Shown here: positions 1 to 12,023 of the stretch, one piece after another
Layout: each line of letters starts with the position of its first letter
Position numbering within the stretch: position 1 is the stretch's first letter
Translations under genes and position numbers: made by a program
From: Pseudomonadota bacterium
GTDB lineage: Bacteria > Pseudomonadota > Gammaproteobacteria > Burkholderiales > JAJZQI01
Assembly: GCA_021847305.1 (NCBI GenBank)
Contig: JAJZTZ010000012.1
Coordinates: 1-35,176 of the forward strand
DNA: 35,176 nucleotides
Direction of reading: 5' to 3'
Notes under the pieces: generated by a model
What the model saw: the letters and a program-made list of their open reading frames with translations, nothing else
Told to the model about the DNA's origin: nothing
The model's database searches: none

Positions 1-357
1 AGCTTGTCGGGCTATGTCGGGTTCAATATCGTGGGGCCGGAAGTGCCGAGCGTACGCCAGGTGGTCGAGTTCCTGCACGACGAATATGGGCTGCCGAAGC
101 CCCATTTCGGCGTGCCGTTTGCGCTGGCCTATCCGTTTGCCTGGTTGATGGAGAAGCTTGATCCGCTGGTGCCGTGGGAGCCGCTGGTGACCCGTAGTAT
201 CATTCACCTGATGGAAGAAGTCGCCGCGGACAACGGGCGGGCAAGCAGCATGCTGGGTTACCAGCCACGTTATCACTGGAAAGATGCTGTTCGGGCCCAG
301 ATGGACGAAATGCAGGTGCGGCAGACGCGACCGATGAAAATGGTCAGGCCGATTTAA
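1..357 (+). CDS. NAD-dependent epimerase/dehydratase (SDR family), C-terminal fragment truncated by window edge
   Basis: Open frame runs to the left edge; GYVGFNIVGPEVPSVRQVVEFL...GYQPRYHWKDAV resembles the C-terminus of extended SDR/3-beta-HSD-like epimerases. Confidence 0.7.
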   Translation, partial: SLSGYVGFNIVGPEVPSVRQVVEFLHDEYGLPKPHFGVPFALAYPFAWLMEKLDPLVPWEPLVTRSIIHLMEEVAADNGRASSMLGYQPRYHWKDAVRAQMDEMQVRQTRPMKMVRPI

Positions 358-367
358 TCGAGGGTAA

Positions 368-937
368 ATGTTACAAGCCAAGGGTGAAAAAACCCGCAAC
401 GAGATTATCGAGTGCGCCAAGGACCTCTTTTACCACAAGGGGTTCGAGGCCACGTCGTTCAGCGACATCGTGGACGCCGCAGGGGTGAACCGCGGCAATA
501 TCTATCATCACTTCAAAAGCAAGGATGACATTTTGCGCGCCGTGATCGAGCAACGGCTGCAGGAGTTTGCCGCGCTGCTGGCCAGCTGGGAGTCGCAGCT
601 GGCCGATCCGCGCGCGCGTCTGATCGCCTTTGTTCACATGGTGGTGGCGCGGCAGGACGAACTGGCGCGCTACGGTTGTCCGATCGGCAGTCTCAATACC
701 GAGCTGGGCAAGGATCGTCCGGTCCTGCAACACGAGGCGCGTAAGCTGTTTGATCTGTTCCGTGACTGGCTGGCTCAGCAGCTTGCATTGCTTGGTGTGG
801 CAGAGGCTGGCCAGGCGATGGCGATGCATGTGCTTGGCCGGGCGCAGGGTATCGCCCTGATGGCACATGTTTATAACGACAGCGCCTATTTGCTGCGCGA
901 AACCACGCAACTGGAAGACTGGCTGAAGCAGTTGTAA
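368..937 (+). CDS. TetR/AcrR family transcriptional regulator
   Basis: N-terminal HTH TRNEIIECAKDLFYHKGFEATSFSDIVDAAGVNRGNIYHHFKSKDDIL is typical TetR; 10 bp after the SDR stop. Confidence 0.93.
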   Translation: MLQAKGEKTRNEIIECAKDLFYHKGFEATSFSDIVDAAGVNRGNIYHHFKSKDDILRAVIEQRLQEFAALLASWESQLADPRARLIAFVHMVVARQDELARYGCPIGSLNTELGKDRPVLQHEARKLFDLFRDWLAQQLALLGVAEAGQAMAMHVLGRAQGIALMAHVYNDSAYLLRETTQLEDWLKQL

Positions 938-958
938 TTGCCCCCTTCCGGGCGTGTC

Positions 959-1894
959 TTACGCCCGCGGCTTTCTCTTTTCAGCAGCAATCCGCTTGAT
1001 ATTGCTCAAATTCGCAAAGGCCGTTTCTGTAAGCAGGACGGCAAATTCCTGGTGCAGTTCCAGTTCGCTGCTGCGTACCGCGGCATAGAGTTCGCTCCAC
1101 AGACCTTTTTCGCCAACCGGTCTCGCCTCGACGTAATGCCGTTCCAGATAACCCTGCACGGCCCAGCGTGGCAGGGCGGCGATACCGCGGCGGGAAGCCA
1201 CCAGTTGCAGGATGGCCACGGTCAATTCGGCAGTACGGCGCGGCGGGTTGACGCCAGCCGGGCGCAGCACCCGGCGGATCAGGTCGAGCATGCGGTCGGG
1301 AACCGGGTAGGTGATCAGGGTTTCGTCGGCAAAGTCGGCGGCATCGAGGAAGGGGCGTGGAGTCAGCCTGTGTCCGTGAGCCATGAGGGCGACGATTTCA
1401 TAGGCAAACAGCGGCAGATAGGCAATGCCGCTCTGCCGCTTGCGTTCTGAAACGATGACGATGTCGGCCTGGTTGCTGCGCAACAGTGCCAGCGGTTCGG
1501 TGTGAAAGCCGGACACCAGATCCTGCTCGACTTCCGCATGCCGTTCGCGGTAGGCATCCATGGCCGGCATGAGCCAGTCGTAGCAGGTGTGGCATTCCAG
1601 AGCGATACGCAGACTGCGCTGCTGCGCGTTGTGCTGCAGGCGGCTGATGGCCTGGCGGGTTTGCTCGACGGCGGGCAGAACGGTGTGCGCCAGTTCCAGC
1701 AGGGCCTGGCCTGCCGGAGTCAGGTTGAGCGGGCGTTGCTGACGTTCCAGCAAGGGCATGTCGAAATAGTGTTCCAGCGCCGCCAGCTGGTGTGACAGAG
1801 CGGATTGGGTCAGGTGCAGGCGGCTGGCGGCATGGGTGATGCTGCCGGTTTCCGCCAGGGCGGTGATCAGTCGTAAATGGCGCAGTTCCAGCAT
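959..1894 (-). CDS. metR: LysR-family regulator of methionine synthesis, MetR
   Basis: LysR HTH MLELRHLRLITALAETGSITHAASRLHLTQSALSHQL; divergent from metE; MetR-type box between them. Confidence 0.93.
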   Translation of the reverse strand: MLELRHLRLITALAETGSITHAASRLHLTQSALSHQLAALEHYFDMPLLERQQRPLNLTPAGQALLELAHTVLPAVEQTRQAISRLQHNAQQRSLRIALECHTCYDWLMPAMDAYRERHAEVEQDLVSGFHTEPLALLRSNQADIVIVSERKRQSGIAYLPLFAYEIVALMAHGHRLTPRPFLDAADFADETLITYPVPDRMLDLIRRVLRPAGVNPPRRTAELTVAILQLVASRRGIAALPRWAVQGYLERHYVEARPVGEKGLWSELYAAVRSSELELHQEFAVLLTETAFANLSNIKRIAAEKRKPRA

Positions 1895-1897
1895 ATA

Positions 1898-1910
1898 TGA
1901 ACCAAATTCA
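1898..1910. promoter_or_regulatory. MetR binding site TGAA-N5-TTCA
   Basis: TGAACCAAATTCA matches the MetR consensus TGAANNNNNTTCA exactly, in the metR/metE divergent intergenic region. Confidence 0.8.
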
Positions 1911-1987
1911 TTATTATCTGAATAATATGCGTTTGATTCATTTATCGCAAATCCGCATCATGGCGTCATGCTTTTTGGAGACAGACC

Positions 1988-4336
1988 ATGACGACCATTC
2001 ATACCCTCGGATTTCCCCGTATCGGCGAACATCGTGAACTGAAATTTGCGCTGGAGCGTTACTGGCGCGGCGAAATAAGCGCCGCCGAACTGGAGCAGAC
2101 CGGCCAATCCCTGCGTGCCCGGCATTGGGGCATTCAACAGGCTGCCGGACTGGCATTTGTGACGGTGGGCGATTTTGCTTTTTACGACCAGATGGCCAAC
2201 CATATCCAGTGGTTCGGTTGCGAGCCGGCGCGCTTTGGCTTTGACGGCAACGAGGCGGAACTGGAGCGTTACTTCGCGATGGCGCGCGGTGTCCGGACAG
2301 AGCATACGCATTCCCATTCCCATGACTGCGGCTGTGCCGGCACGGCGCATGCGGGTGCTCAGGCGGCCCTGGAAATGACCAAGTGGTTCGATACCAATTA
2401 TCACTATCTGGTGCCTGAGTTCGATGCGGCCACTCGTTTCAGCCTGCATGCCGACCGCCTGCTGGCGGAGGTGGCCGAGGCTCAGGTGCTGGGGTACAAA
2501 GCCAAGCCGGTACTGATCGGGCCGCTGACTTTCCTGTGGCTGGGCAAGGTGCGCGGTGGTGACTTCGACCGGCTGGAGCTGCTGGAGAGCCTGATCCAGG
2601 TCTATGTCGAGCTGCTTGGGCGCTTGCGTGCGGCGGGTATTGATTGGGTACAGATCGACGAGCCGGTGCTGGGGCTGGATTTGCCCGAGGCCTGGCGCCA
2701 GTCGTTCGAACGCGTCTACTGGCGTCTCGGTGCGGCCGGGGTGAAGGTGCTGCTGGCGACGTATTTTTCACCCTTACAGGAAAATTTGCGCCTGGCCTGC
2801 CAGCTGCCGGTAGCCGGCCTGCATATCGACGCGGTGCGGGCAGGCGATGAGCTGAACCAGGTGCTGGACTGGTTGCCGAATCACAAAATACTGTCCATCG
2901 GCATAGTCGATGGCCGCAACATCTGGCGCACCGATCTTGACCGGGCCATTGAAACCCTGCAGCCGGCCTTGTACAAGCGGCCGGGCGGGATCTGGCTGGC
3001 GCCATCCTGCTCCTTATTGCACGTGCCGTTCAGTCTGGCGGAGGAAACCGGGCTGGATGGCGAGATCCGTTCCTGGCTGGCGTTTGCCTGCGAAAAGCTG
3101 GAGGAATTGCACGTCTTGCAGCAGTTAATTGACGGCGATATTGCCGCTGCCGCACCGGCATTGCAGCAAAACCGCATGGCCCTGGCGGGACGGCGCAGCA
3201 GCCGGCGTGTGCACGATGCCGCCGTGAGTGCGCGGCTTGCCAGCCTGCCGCCAGAGGTGGATCGGCGGCAGTCGCCCTTTGCCGTACGTCAGGCGGCGCA
3301 GCGCCGGCGCTTTAATTTGCCATCGTTCCCCACTACCACCATCGGTTCCTTTCCGCAGACTGCGGCCATTCGCGCGGCACGCGCGGCGTGGCGGCAAGGC
3401 AGGCTGGACGACGTCAGTTATCGCCAGCAGATGCGGGATGAGATTGCCGCCGTGGTGGCAAAACAGGAGCAGATCGGTCTGGACGTGCTGGTCCATGGTG
3501 AAGCCGAGCGCAACGACATGGTGGAGTATTTTGGCGAACAACTGGCCGGTTTTGCCTTTACCCGCAACGGCTGGGTGCAGTCGTACGGCTCGCGCTGCGT
3601 CAAGCCGCCGATCATTTACGGCGATGTTTCGCGCCCGGCACCGATGACGGTGGAGTGGGCCCGCTACGCGCAAAGCCTGACACAGAAACCGATGAAAGGC
3701 ATGCTGACCGGGCCGGTGACGATTCTGCAATGGTCTTTTGTGCGCGACGACCAGCCGCGTTCTGTGACGGCGTTGCAGATTGCCCTGGCGATTCGCGATG
3801 AGGTGGTCGATCTGGAACAGGCGGGTATCGGCATCATCCAGATCGACGAACCGGCTGTGCGCGAAGGCTTGCCGCTGCGCAAAGGTCAGTGGCAGAGCTA
3901 CCTTGACTGGGCCACCCGGGCATTTCGGGTATCAGCTTCCGGCGTGGCGGACGATACGCAAATCCACACGCACATGTGTTATGCCGAATTCAATGACATT
4001 TTGCCGGCCATTGCGGCGATGGATGCTGATGTGATCACCATTGAAACCAGCCGTTCCGCCATGGAACTGCTGCAAGGATTCGGGCGCTTCAATTATCCGA
4101 ACGAAATCGGCCCCGGGGTGTATGACATCCATTCGCCGCGCGTGCCGTCGGTGGAGGAAATGCTCGGCTTGCTGAAAAAAGCCTGCCAGGTGGTGCCGCC
4201 CGAGCATGTCTGGGTAAACCCGGATTGCGGTCTGAAAACCCGCGGCTGGGAGGAAACCGAGGCAGCGCTGGCGGGCATGGTGCAGGCAGCGCGGGCGTTA
4301 CGCGCTAGTCACGGTGATAGGGATGCCCGGCGTTGA
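1988..4336 (+). CDS. metE: 5-methyltetrahydropteroyltriglutamate--homocysteine S-methyltransferase (cobalamin-independent methionine synthase)
   Basis: [70 protein letters not shown]. Confidence 0.98.
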   Translation: MTTIHTLGFPRIGEHRELKFALERYWRGEISAAELEQTGQSLRARHWGIQQAAGLAFVTVGDFAFYDQMANHIQWFGCEPARFGFDGNEAELERYFAMARGVRTEHTHSHSHDCGCAGTAHAGAQAALEMTKWFDTNYHYLVPEFDAATRFSLHADRLLAEVAEAQVLGYKAKPVLIGPLTFLWLGKVRGGDFDRLELLESLIQVYVELLGRLRAAGIDWVQIDEPVLGLDLPEAWRQSFERVYWRLGAAGVKVLLATYFSPLQENLRLACQLPVAGLHIDAVRAGDELNQVLDWLPNHKILSIGIVDGRNIWRTDLDRAIETLQPALYKRPGGIWLAPSCSLLHVPFSLAEETGLDGEIRSWLAFACEKLEELHVLQQLIDGDIAAAAPALQQNRMALAGRRSSRRVHDAAVSARLASLPPEVDRRQSPFAVRQAAQRRRFNLPSFPTTTIGSFPQTAAIRAARAAWRQGRLDDVSYRQQMRDEIAAVVAKQEQIGLDVLVHGEAERNDMVEYFGEQLAGFAFTRNGWVQSYGSRCVKPPIIYGDVSRPAPMTVEWARYAQSLTQKPMKGMLTGPVTILQWSFVRDDQPRSVTALQIALAIRDEVVDLEQAGIGIIQIDEPAVREGLPLRKGQWQSYLDWATRAFRVSASGVADDTQIHTHMCYAEFNDILPAIAAMDADVITIETSRSAMELLQGFGRFNYPNEIGPGVYDIHSPRVPSVEEMLGLLKKACQVVPPEHVWVNPDCGLKTRGWEETEAALAGMVQAARALRASHGDRDARR

Positions 4337-4775
4337 TGCTCCAGGCGCGGTAGAGCTGCTCGGCGAGCATGACGCGGGCCATGCCGTGCGGCAGGGTCAT
4401 GGGTGAGAGTGCCAGCATGAGCTTGGCACGCTGCTTGATGGCGGGATCGAGGCCGTCGGCACCGCCGATAACAAAAGCCAGATCGACCCCTTCCTGTTCG
4501 GTTTTCGCCAGCCAGTTGGCCAGGTCGTGGCTGGTGAACGGTTTGCCGCGTTCGTCCAGCACCACGATGGCGGTTTGCGGAGCCACTGCCTGACTGATCC
4601 GTTCGGCTTCGATGGCTTGTACCTGGGCAGCGGTGCGGCCACCATCGCGTTTTTCCGGTTTGATTTCCACCAGACGGGCCTGCCATTCGCGCGGCAGGCG
4701 CTTGAGGTATTCGTCGCAGGCACTGCTGACCCAGGCGGGCTGCTTGTGGCCCACCGTAAGCAGTGAGACTTTCAT
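4305..4775 (-). CDS. rlmH: 23S rRNA (pseudouridine1915-N3)-methyltransferase RlmH
   Basis: [15 protein letters not shown]...[56 protein letters not shown] is a canonical RlmH C-terminus. Confidence 0.97.
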   Translation of the reverse strand: MKVSLLTVGHKQPAWVSSACDEYLKRLPREWQARLVEIKPEKRDGGRTAAQVQAIEAERISQAVAPQTAIVVLDERGKPFTSHDLANWLAKTEQEGVDLAFVIGGADGLDPAIKQRAKLMLALSPMTLPHGMARVMLAEQLYRAWSINAGHPYHRD

Positions 4776-4786
4776 GCGCTAAGCAA

Positions 4787-5176
4787 CTACTGTTCGGTCT
4801 CGTCGTAGCGCATCGGCGGGGTGGTGTGCAGGGTGCCGACACGCTTCATGTTCTGCGTCTCGCCCCACAGCTGCTCCAGGTTGTAGTACTGGCGTACCGC
4901 CGGCACCATGATGTGCACCACGGTCTCACCCAGATCCACCACCACCCATTCGCCTTCCTGTTCGCCTTCGGTGCCGAGGATGTCTTGCCCGGCTTCCTTT
5001 ACCTTTTCGCGCACGTTATTGGCCAGTGCACGGGTTTGGCGGTTGGAGTCGCCGCTGGCAATGATGAGGGTGTCGAACAGCGTACCCATGCGCGATACGT
5101 CAATCACGACAATGTCTTTGGCCTTAATGTCTTCCAGTGCGTCGATGACGGTCTGTTCCAGTGCGTTGGGGGTCAT
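4787..5176 (-). CDS. rsfS: Ribosome silencing factor RsfS
   Basis: ALEDIKAKDIVVIDVSRMGTLFDTLIIASGDSNRQTRALANNV...EGEWVVVDLGETVVHIMVPAVRQYYNLEQLW. Confidence 0.97.
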   Translation of the reverse strand: MTPNALEQTVIDALEDIKAKDIVVIDVSRMGTLFDTLIIASGDSNRQTRALANNVREKVKEAGQDILGTEGEQEGEWVVVDLGETVVHIMVPAVRQYYNLEQLWGETQNMKRVGTLHTTPPMRYDETEQ

Positions 5177-5832
5177 GCTTTTCCTTGATACAGGTGATTT
5201 TGTTGAATATAGGCCAGAACGCTGTCCGGCAAAAGGTAACGCGGTGTTTCGTCCTGTCCGATGCAGCTACGGATTTTGGTGGCGGAAATATCCAGCGGCG
5301 TGATTTCCAGCGTGCTGATCAGCCCGGCCGGACTGTCCTGCAGCCAGCGATGCTGGGGTGCCATGCGTTTGTGCAATTCGCTGCGCAGGCTGTCGGGCAT
5401 GCTGTCGGCCCACATCACGTGCGGGTAGCCGGGGCGCAGGGCCACGGCGATGTGAGTGAGATCGAACAATTCGCGCCAGCGGTGCCAGGAAGCCAGGCCG
5501 AGAAAGGCATCGGCCCCCATCAGCAGCACCAGCGGCTGCTGCTCGCCCAGTTCGGCGCGCAGTTCGGTCAGTGTGTCGATGGTGTAGCTGGGCGTTTCCT
5601 TGCGCACTTCCCGGTCATCTACCAGAAACAGGGGATTGTTGCTGGTGGCCAGGCGGGTCATTTCCAGTCGTTGCTGCGGCGAAACGCCTGGGGCCGCCCG
5701 GTGTGGCGGCCGGCCGGCCGGGATGAAACGCACCTCGCGCAGCTGCAGCGAGACGGCGGCTTCCTGGGCGAAACGCAGGTGGGCGAAATGGATCGGGTCG
5801 AACGTGCCGCCGAGGATGCCGATGGGTTTCAT
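5173..5832 (-). CDS. nadD: Nicotinate-nucleotide adenylyltransferase
   Basis: GILGGTFDPIHFAHLRFAQEA nucleotidyltransferase motif; MGADAFLGLASWHRW; 4-bp overlap with rsfS. Confidence 0.97.
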   Translation of the reverse strand: MKPIGILGGTFDPIHFAHLRFAQEAAVSLQLREVRFIPAGRPPHRAAPGVSPQQRLEMTRLATSNNPLFLVDDREVRKETPSYTIDTLTELRAELGEQQPLVLLMGADAFLGLASWHRWRELFDLTHIAVALRPGYPHVMWADSMPDSLRSELHKRMAPQHRWLQDSPAGLISTLEITPLDISATKIRSCIGQDETPRYLLPDSVLAYIQQNHLYQGKA

Positions 5833-7088
5833 TAGATCCTAATTTGGCCGTCGCCCAGTACCACCCACTTCTGGCTGGTCAGACCTTCCAGGCCAACCGG
5901 ACCACGGGCGTGGATTTTGTCGGTGGAAATGCCGATTTCCGCGCCCAGGCCATATTCGAAGCCGTCGGCAAAGCGGGTGGAGGCATTGACCATGACCGAA
6001 CTGGAATCCACCTCGCGCAGGAAACGGCGCGCCCGCGTATAGTCTTCCGTCACAATGGCTTCGGTGTGCTGCGAGCTGTAGCGGGCGATGTGGTCGAGCG
6101 CGCCGTCCAGATCGTGCACCAGCTTGATCGACAGAATCGGAGCCAGGTATTCCTCGTGCCAGTCTTCCTCGGTGGCGGCCTTCATGGCCGGTACGATTAC
6201 ACGTGAGGCCTCGCAGCCGCGCATTTCCACGCCTTTGGCAGTGTAGATATCCGCCAGCTTCGGCAGCACGCTATGGGCGATGCCGGCGTGTACCAGCAGG
6301 GTTTCCATGGTGTTGCAGGTGCCGTAGCGGTGCGTCTTGGCATTGTCGGCAATGCGGACAGCCTTTTCCACATCGGCCTTGTCGTCGATGTAAACGTGGC
6401 ATACGCCGTGCAGGTGCTTGATGACCGGCACGCGCGCTTCGTTGCTGATACGCTCGATCAGGCCCTTGCCGCCACGCGGCACAATCACGTCAACGTAATC
6501 CTTCATGGTAATCAGTTCGCCCACCGCAGCGCGGTCAGTGGTCTCGATCACCTGTACGGCGGTTTCCGGCAGACCGGCCGCGGCCAGGCCCTCACGCACG
6601 CAGGCGGCAATGGCCTGGTTGGCGTGAAAGGCTTCCGAACCGCCGCGCAGGATAGCGGCATTGCCGGATTTCAGGCACAGCGCAGAGGCGTCGGCGGTCA
6701 CGTTGGGGCGGGCTTCGTAAATGATGCCGATCACACCCAGCGGCACGCGCATTTTGCCTACCTGAATACCGGACGGGCGGTAGTTGAGGTCGGTCATGGC
6801 GCCGATCGGATCGGGCAGGGCGGCGATTTGTTCCAGCCCTTCGGCCATGGAAGCAACCGTCTTCTCCGTCAGCGTCAGGCGGTCAATCAGGGCGGGCTCC
6901 AATCCTTTGGCGCGCGCTTCATCCAGGTCTTTGGCGTTGGCGGCAAGCAAAGCGGCGCTGTCGCGGCGGATGGCGGCGGCCATGGCCAGCAGGGCAGCGT
7001 TTTTGGCATTGGTGTCGGCCCGCGCCATGGCGCGGGCGGCATTGCGGGCTTTTTGCCCGACTTCCAGCATGTATTCAGAGATATTCAT
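5832..7088 (-). CDS. proA: Glutamate-5-semialdehyde dehydrogenase (gamma-glutamyl phosphate reductase)
   Basis: [67 protein letters not shown] overlap with nadD. Confidence 0.98.
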   Translation of the reverse strand: MNISEYMLEVGQKARNAARAMARADTNAKNAALLAMAAAIRRDSAALLAANAKDLDEARAKGLEPALIDRLTLTEKTVASMAEGLEQIAALPDPIGAMTDLNYRPSGIQVGKMRVPLGVIGIIYEARPNVTADASALCLKSGNAAILRGGSEAFHANQAIAACVREGLAAAGLPETAVQVIETTDRAAVGELITMKDYVDVIVPRGGKGLIERISNEARVPVIKHLHGVCHVYIDDKADVEKAVRIADNAKTHRYGTCNTMETLLVHAGIAHSVLPKLADIYTAKGVEMRGCEASRVIVPAMKAATEEDWHEEYLAPILSIKLVHDLDGALDHIARYSSQHTEAIVTEDYTRARRFLREVDSSSVMVNASTRFADGFEYGLGAEIGISTDKIHARGPVGLEGLTSQKWVVLGDGQIRI

Positions 7089-7111
7089 GGTGAATCAAGG
7101 TCTCAAAAAAA

Positions 7112-8140
7112 TCAGTGCAGTTCCTTAACCAGCAGTTTGCCACGCGCCAGCGTCAATGTCAGTGCTTCCAGGCGTGCCCAGGGTTCGCCGCTGCCAATTC
7201 CTTTGATAGCGCGGTCGACCTCGGTCAATTGTGTCAGGCAATAGTGCAACGCTTTCAGGCTGAGCCGGCCCAGCGCTTTTTCATACAACGGTTTGCGCGA
7301 ATCCCAGATGCGCAACTGCTGCCACAGCCCCGTCAGCGGCTGGCCGGCTTGCTGGGCCGCTTTCAGGCGCGCCAGCGCGCGCACGTCGTCGGCCAGTTTC
7401 CATACCAGAATGGTGGGGGCGGTGCCCTCATCCTTCAGTCCGGTCAGGGTTTTACCGGTACGCGCCACGTCGCCGGCCAGGATCGCCTCGCTCAGCTTGT
7501 ACACGTCGAAACGGGCAACATCGAGCACGGCGTTCTCCACTGCGGCAAAAGCCAGCTTACCCGCGGGCAGCAGCAAGCCGAGCTTGCGGATTTCCTGCTC
7601 GGCGGCCAGCAGGTTGCCTTCCACCCGCTCAGTCAGAAACTGCAGCACGTCACGGTCGGCAAACTGCTGTTGCCGCGCCAGCCGCTGCTCGATCCACTGC
7701 GGCAGACGGTGACGTTCGACCACGGGAATGGCGATGCTGACGCCGGCCTTGTCGAGCGCCTTGAACCACACGCTGCTCTGGCTGGTCTTGTCGAGCCTGG
7801 GCAGGGTGATCAGCGTCAGCGTGTCGGCCGGCAGCTGGGCGCAGTATTCCTGCAATACCTTGCTGCCTTCCGCACCCGGTTTGCCGCCGGGGATGCGCAG
7901 TTCGACAATACGCCGTTCGGCAAACAGCGACAGACTGGCGCCGCTGTGCAGCAGCTGCTGCCAGTCGAACCGGCCTTCCACGGTAAACACTTCGCGCTCC
8001 GTGTAGCCTTGCTGGCGAGCGCTCTGGCGCAGCTGATCAACCGCTTCGAGCTGCAGCAGGGCTTCGTCAGAATGAATGACGTAAAGCGCGGCCAGGCCCT
8101 GCTGCAGATGCGTTGTCAGCTGGTCAGGACTGAGCTGCAT
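7112..8140 (-). CDS. holA: DNA polymerase III delta subunit (start MQLSPDQLTTHLQ)
   Basis: LYVIHSDEALLQLEAVDQLRQSARQQGYTEREVF and AILAGDVARTGKTLTGLKDEGTAPTILVWKLADDVR typical of HolA; position between lptE and proA; the 15 residues upstream of MQLS in the ORF track are unlikely. Confidence 0.94.
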   Translation of the reverse strand: MQLSPDQLTTHLQQGLAALYVIHSDEALLQLEAVDQLRQSARQQGYTEREVFTVEGRFDWQQLLHSGASLSLFAERRIVELRIPGGKPGAEGSKVLQEYCAQLPADTLTLITLPRLDKTSQSSVWFKALDKAGVSIAIPVVERHRLPQWIEQRLARQQQFADRDVLQFLTERVEGNLLAAEQEIRKLGLLLPAGKLAFAAVENAVLDVARFDVYKLSEAILAGDVARTGKTLTGLKDEGTAPTILVWKLADDVRALARLKAAQQAGQPLTGLWQQLRIWDSRKPLYEKALGRLSLKALHYCLTQLTEVDRAIKGIGSGEPWARLEALTLTLARGKLLVKELH

Positions 8141-8630
8141 TGGGTTTGAATGCGGACAGACGGCGCAACAGCAGTTGCACGGCATCGTGCTGCATGTCGG
8201 TAAACATCATGCCTTCTTCCGCTTCCTTGGCCAGCACGTCGGCATCATTGAAAGTGATGTCGCGGTGCAATTCCAGTGCCGCGGGCGGCGCCAAGGCAAT
8301 GCCCTTGGCGTTACGCAGCTGGTAGGTGATGGTGTAGCGCAGGCGGAATTCGCGTACGCGACCATCGGCACCGATGGACAGAATATCCTTAAAGCGGCCT
8401 TCGCCCAGCAGCGCCAGGGTGGCTTCGGCCTCCTGCGGCGTGTCCGTCAGGCGCGTGTGACTGGCACTGCGGATGTTGCGCGACAGATCGTTGACGAACA
8501 TCGAGTTGCGGTCGCCGTTGATGTACAGGCTGGTAAATGGCAAATCAGCACTGCCGCGCAGCTGGAAGCCGCAACCGGCCAGCAGGCTGGCCAATATGAC
8601 GATGGTGACGATATGCTTTAAGGTTTTCAT
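8124..8630 (-). CDS. lptE: LPS-assembly lipoprotein LptE
   Basis: Lipobox signal LASLLAGCGFQLRGSADLPF, follows leuS. Confidence 0.95.
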   Translation of the reverse strand: MKTLKHIVTIVILASLLAGCGFQLRGSADLPFTSLYINGDRNSMFVNDLSRNIRSASHTRLTDTPQEAEATLALLGEGRFKDILSIGADGRVREFRLRYTITYQLRNAKGIALAPPAALELHRDITFNDADVLAKEAEEGMMFTDMQHDAVQLLLRRLSAFKPNAAQS

Positions 8631-8634
8631 GGGC

Positions 8635-11253
<2,619 letters not shown>

Positions 11254-11283
11254 TTATGAATTCGGGTTAAATCAAAACCTTGC

Positions 11284-11289
11284 ATTATA
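11284..11289 (-). promoter_or_regulatory. Candidate leuS -10 box (TATAAT on minus strand)
   Basis: Reverse complement reads CGGAGTATAATGCAAGG, 34 bp upstream of the leuS start. Confidence 0.55.
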
Positions 11290-11299
11290 CTCCGAAAGC

Positions 11300-11355
11300 G
11301 TGAGGCGTGAGGCGTGAGGCGTGAGGCGTGAGGCGTGAGGCGTGAGGCGTGAGGC
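11300..11355. repeat. Heptanucleotide tandem repeat (GTGAGGC)x8
   Basis: Eight perfect consecutive GTGAGGC units plus partial GTG. Confidence 0.98.
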
Positions 11356-11406
11356 GTGCGCGGGAGTCTCTGCGATAATAGCAATTTGAGTTCAGAAAGA
11401 TACAGG

Positions 11407-11625
11407 ATGCAAAAAGTCACGTTTGAATTGACCGGCGAATACGTCGAGCTGTGTAATTTGCTCAAGCTGACGGGCGTGGCCGATAGCGGCGGACAGGGCA
11501 AGGTACTGGTGGCGGACGGCCAGGTTAAAGTGGATGGCCAGCCGGAGAGCCGCAAAACCGCGAAGATCCGCGCCGGGCAGGTGGTGGACTGCATGGGCGT
11601 GCGGATTGAGGTGGTGGGCGGCTGA
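11407..11625 (+). CDS. RNA-binding S4 domain protein (YbcJ-like)
   Basis: MQKVTFELTGEYVELCNLLKLTGVADSGGQGKVLVADGQVKVDGQPESRKTAKIRAGQVV is a compact S4 domain; upstream in-frame extension in ORF track begins inside/after the VNTR and lacks support. Confidence 0.88.
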   Translation: MQKVTFELTGEYVELCNLLKLTGVADSGGQGKVLVADGQVKVDGQPESRKTAKIRAGQVVDCMGVRIEVVGG

Positions 11626-11675
11626 ACAGTGAGCGGTGAGCAGCAAACGGTAAACGGAGAGGGAGAGAGAGTAAG

Positions 11676-11930
11676 TTTCCCCGCCCACCGGGCGGGGACG
11701 GAAGGGGTGGGGACATTTGATTTGGGCCGGGATATTCCGAACCGGCAAAGGGCCGGGCTGGCCCCGGTCTTGCTCGCGGCGAGAGATAGGCGCCTGCAGC
11801 CCAAAGACTTTCCCCGCCCACCGGGCGGGGACGGAAGGGGTGGGGACATTTGATTTGGGCTGGGATATTCCGAACCGGCTAAGGGCCGGGCTGGGCCCGG
11901 TCTTGCTCGCGGCGATAAACCGGCAACCCC
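11676..11930. repeat. 133-bp-period tandem repeat, two copies (11676-11808 and 11809-~11930), each starting with a GC-rich hairpin CCCCGCCC-ACC-GGGCGGGG
   Basis: First 107 bp of the two copies differ at 3 positions by eye; the ends then diverge. Confidence 0.93.
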
Positions 11931-12023
11931 CAGCCCAAGGTGACAAACTGCTGATTTTGTGGCTACAATAGCCGATTGATTTTTAACCTTTGTCTATATA
12001 CCTGACTCTTGGGGAGTTGCCAG

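Noticed and set aside
7115-8149. 344-aa plus-strand ORF
   Set aside because: Shadow of holA
11300-11355. CRISPR-like or phase-variable coding repeat
   Set aside because: Contiguous 7-bp units with no spacers, so not CRISPR; lies outside credible coding sequence, so not classic coding phase variation
11676-11930. CRISPR array
   Set aside because: Only two copies, no constant repeat/variable spacer structure, no cas genes
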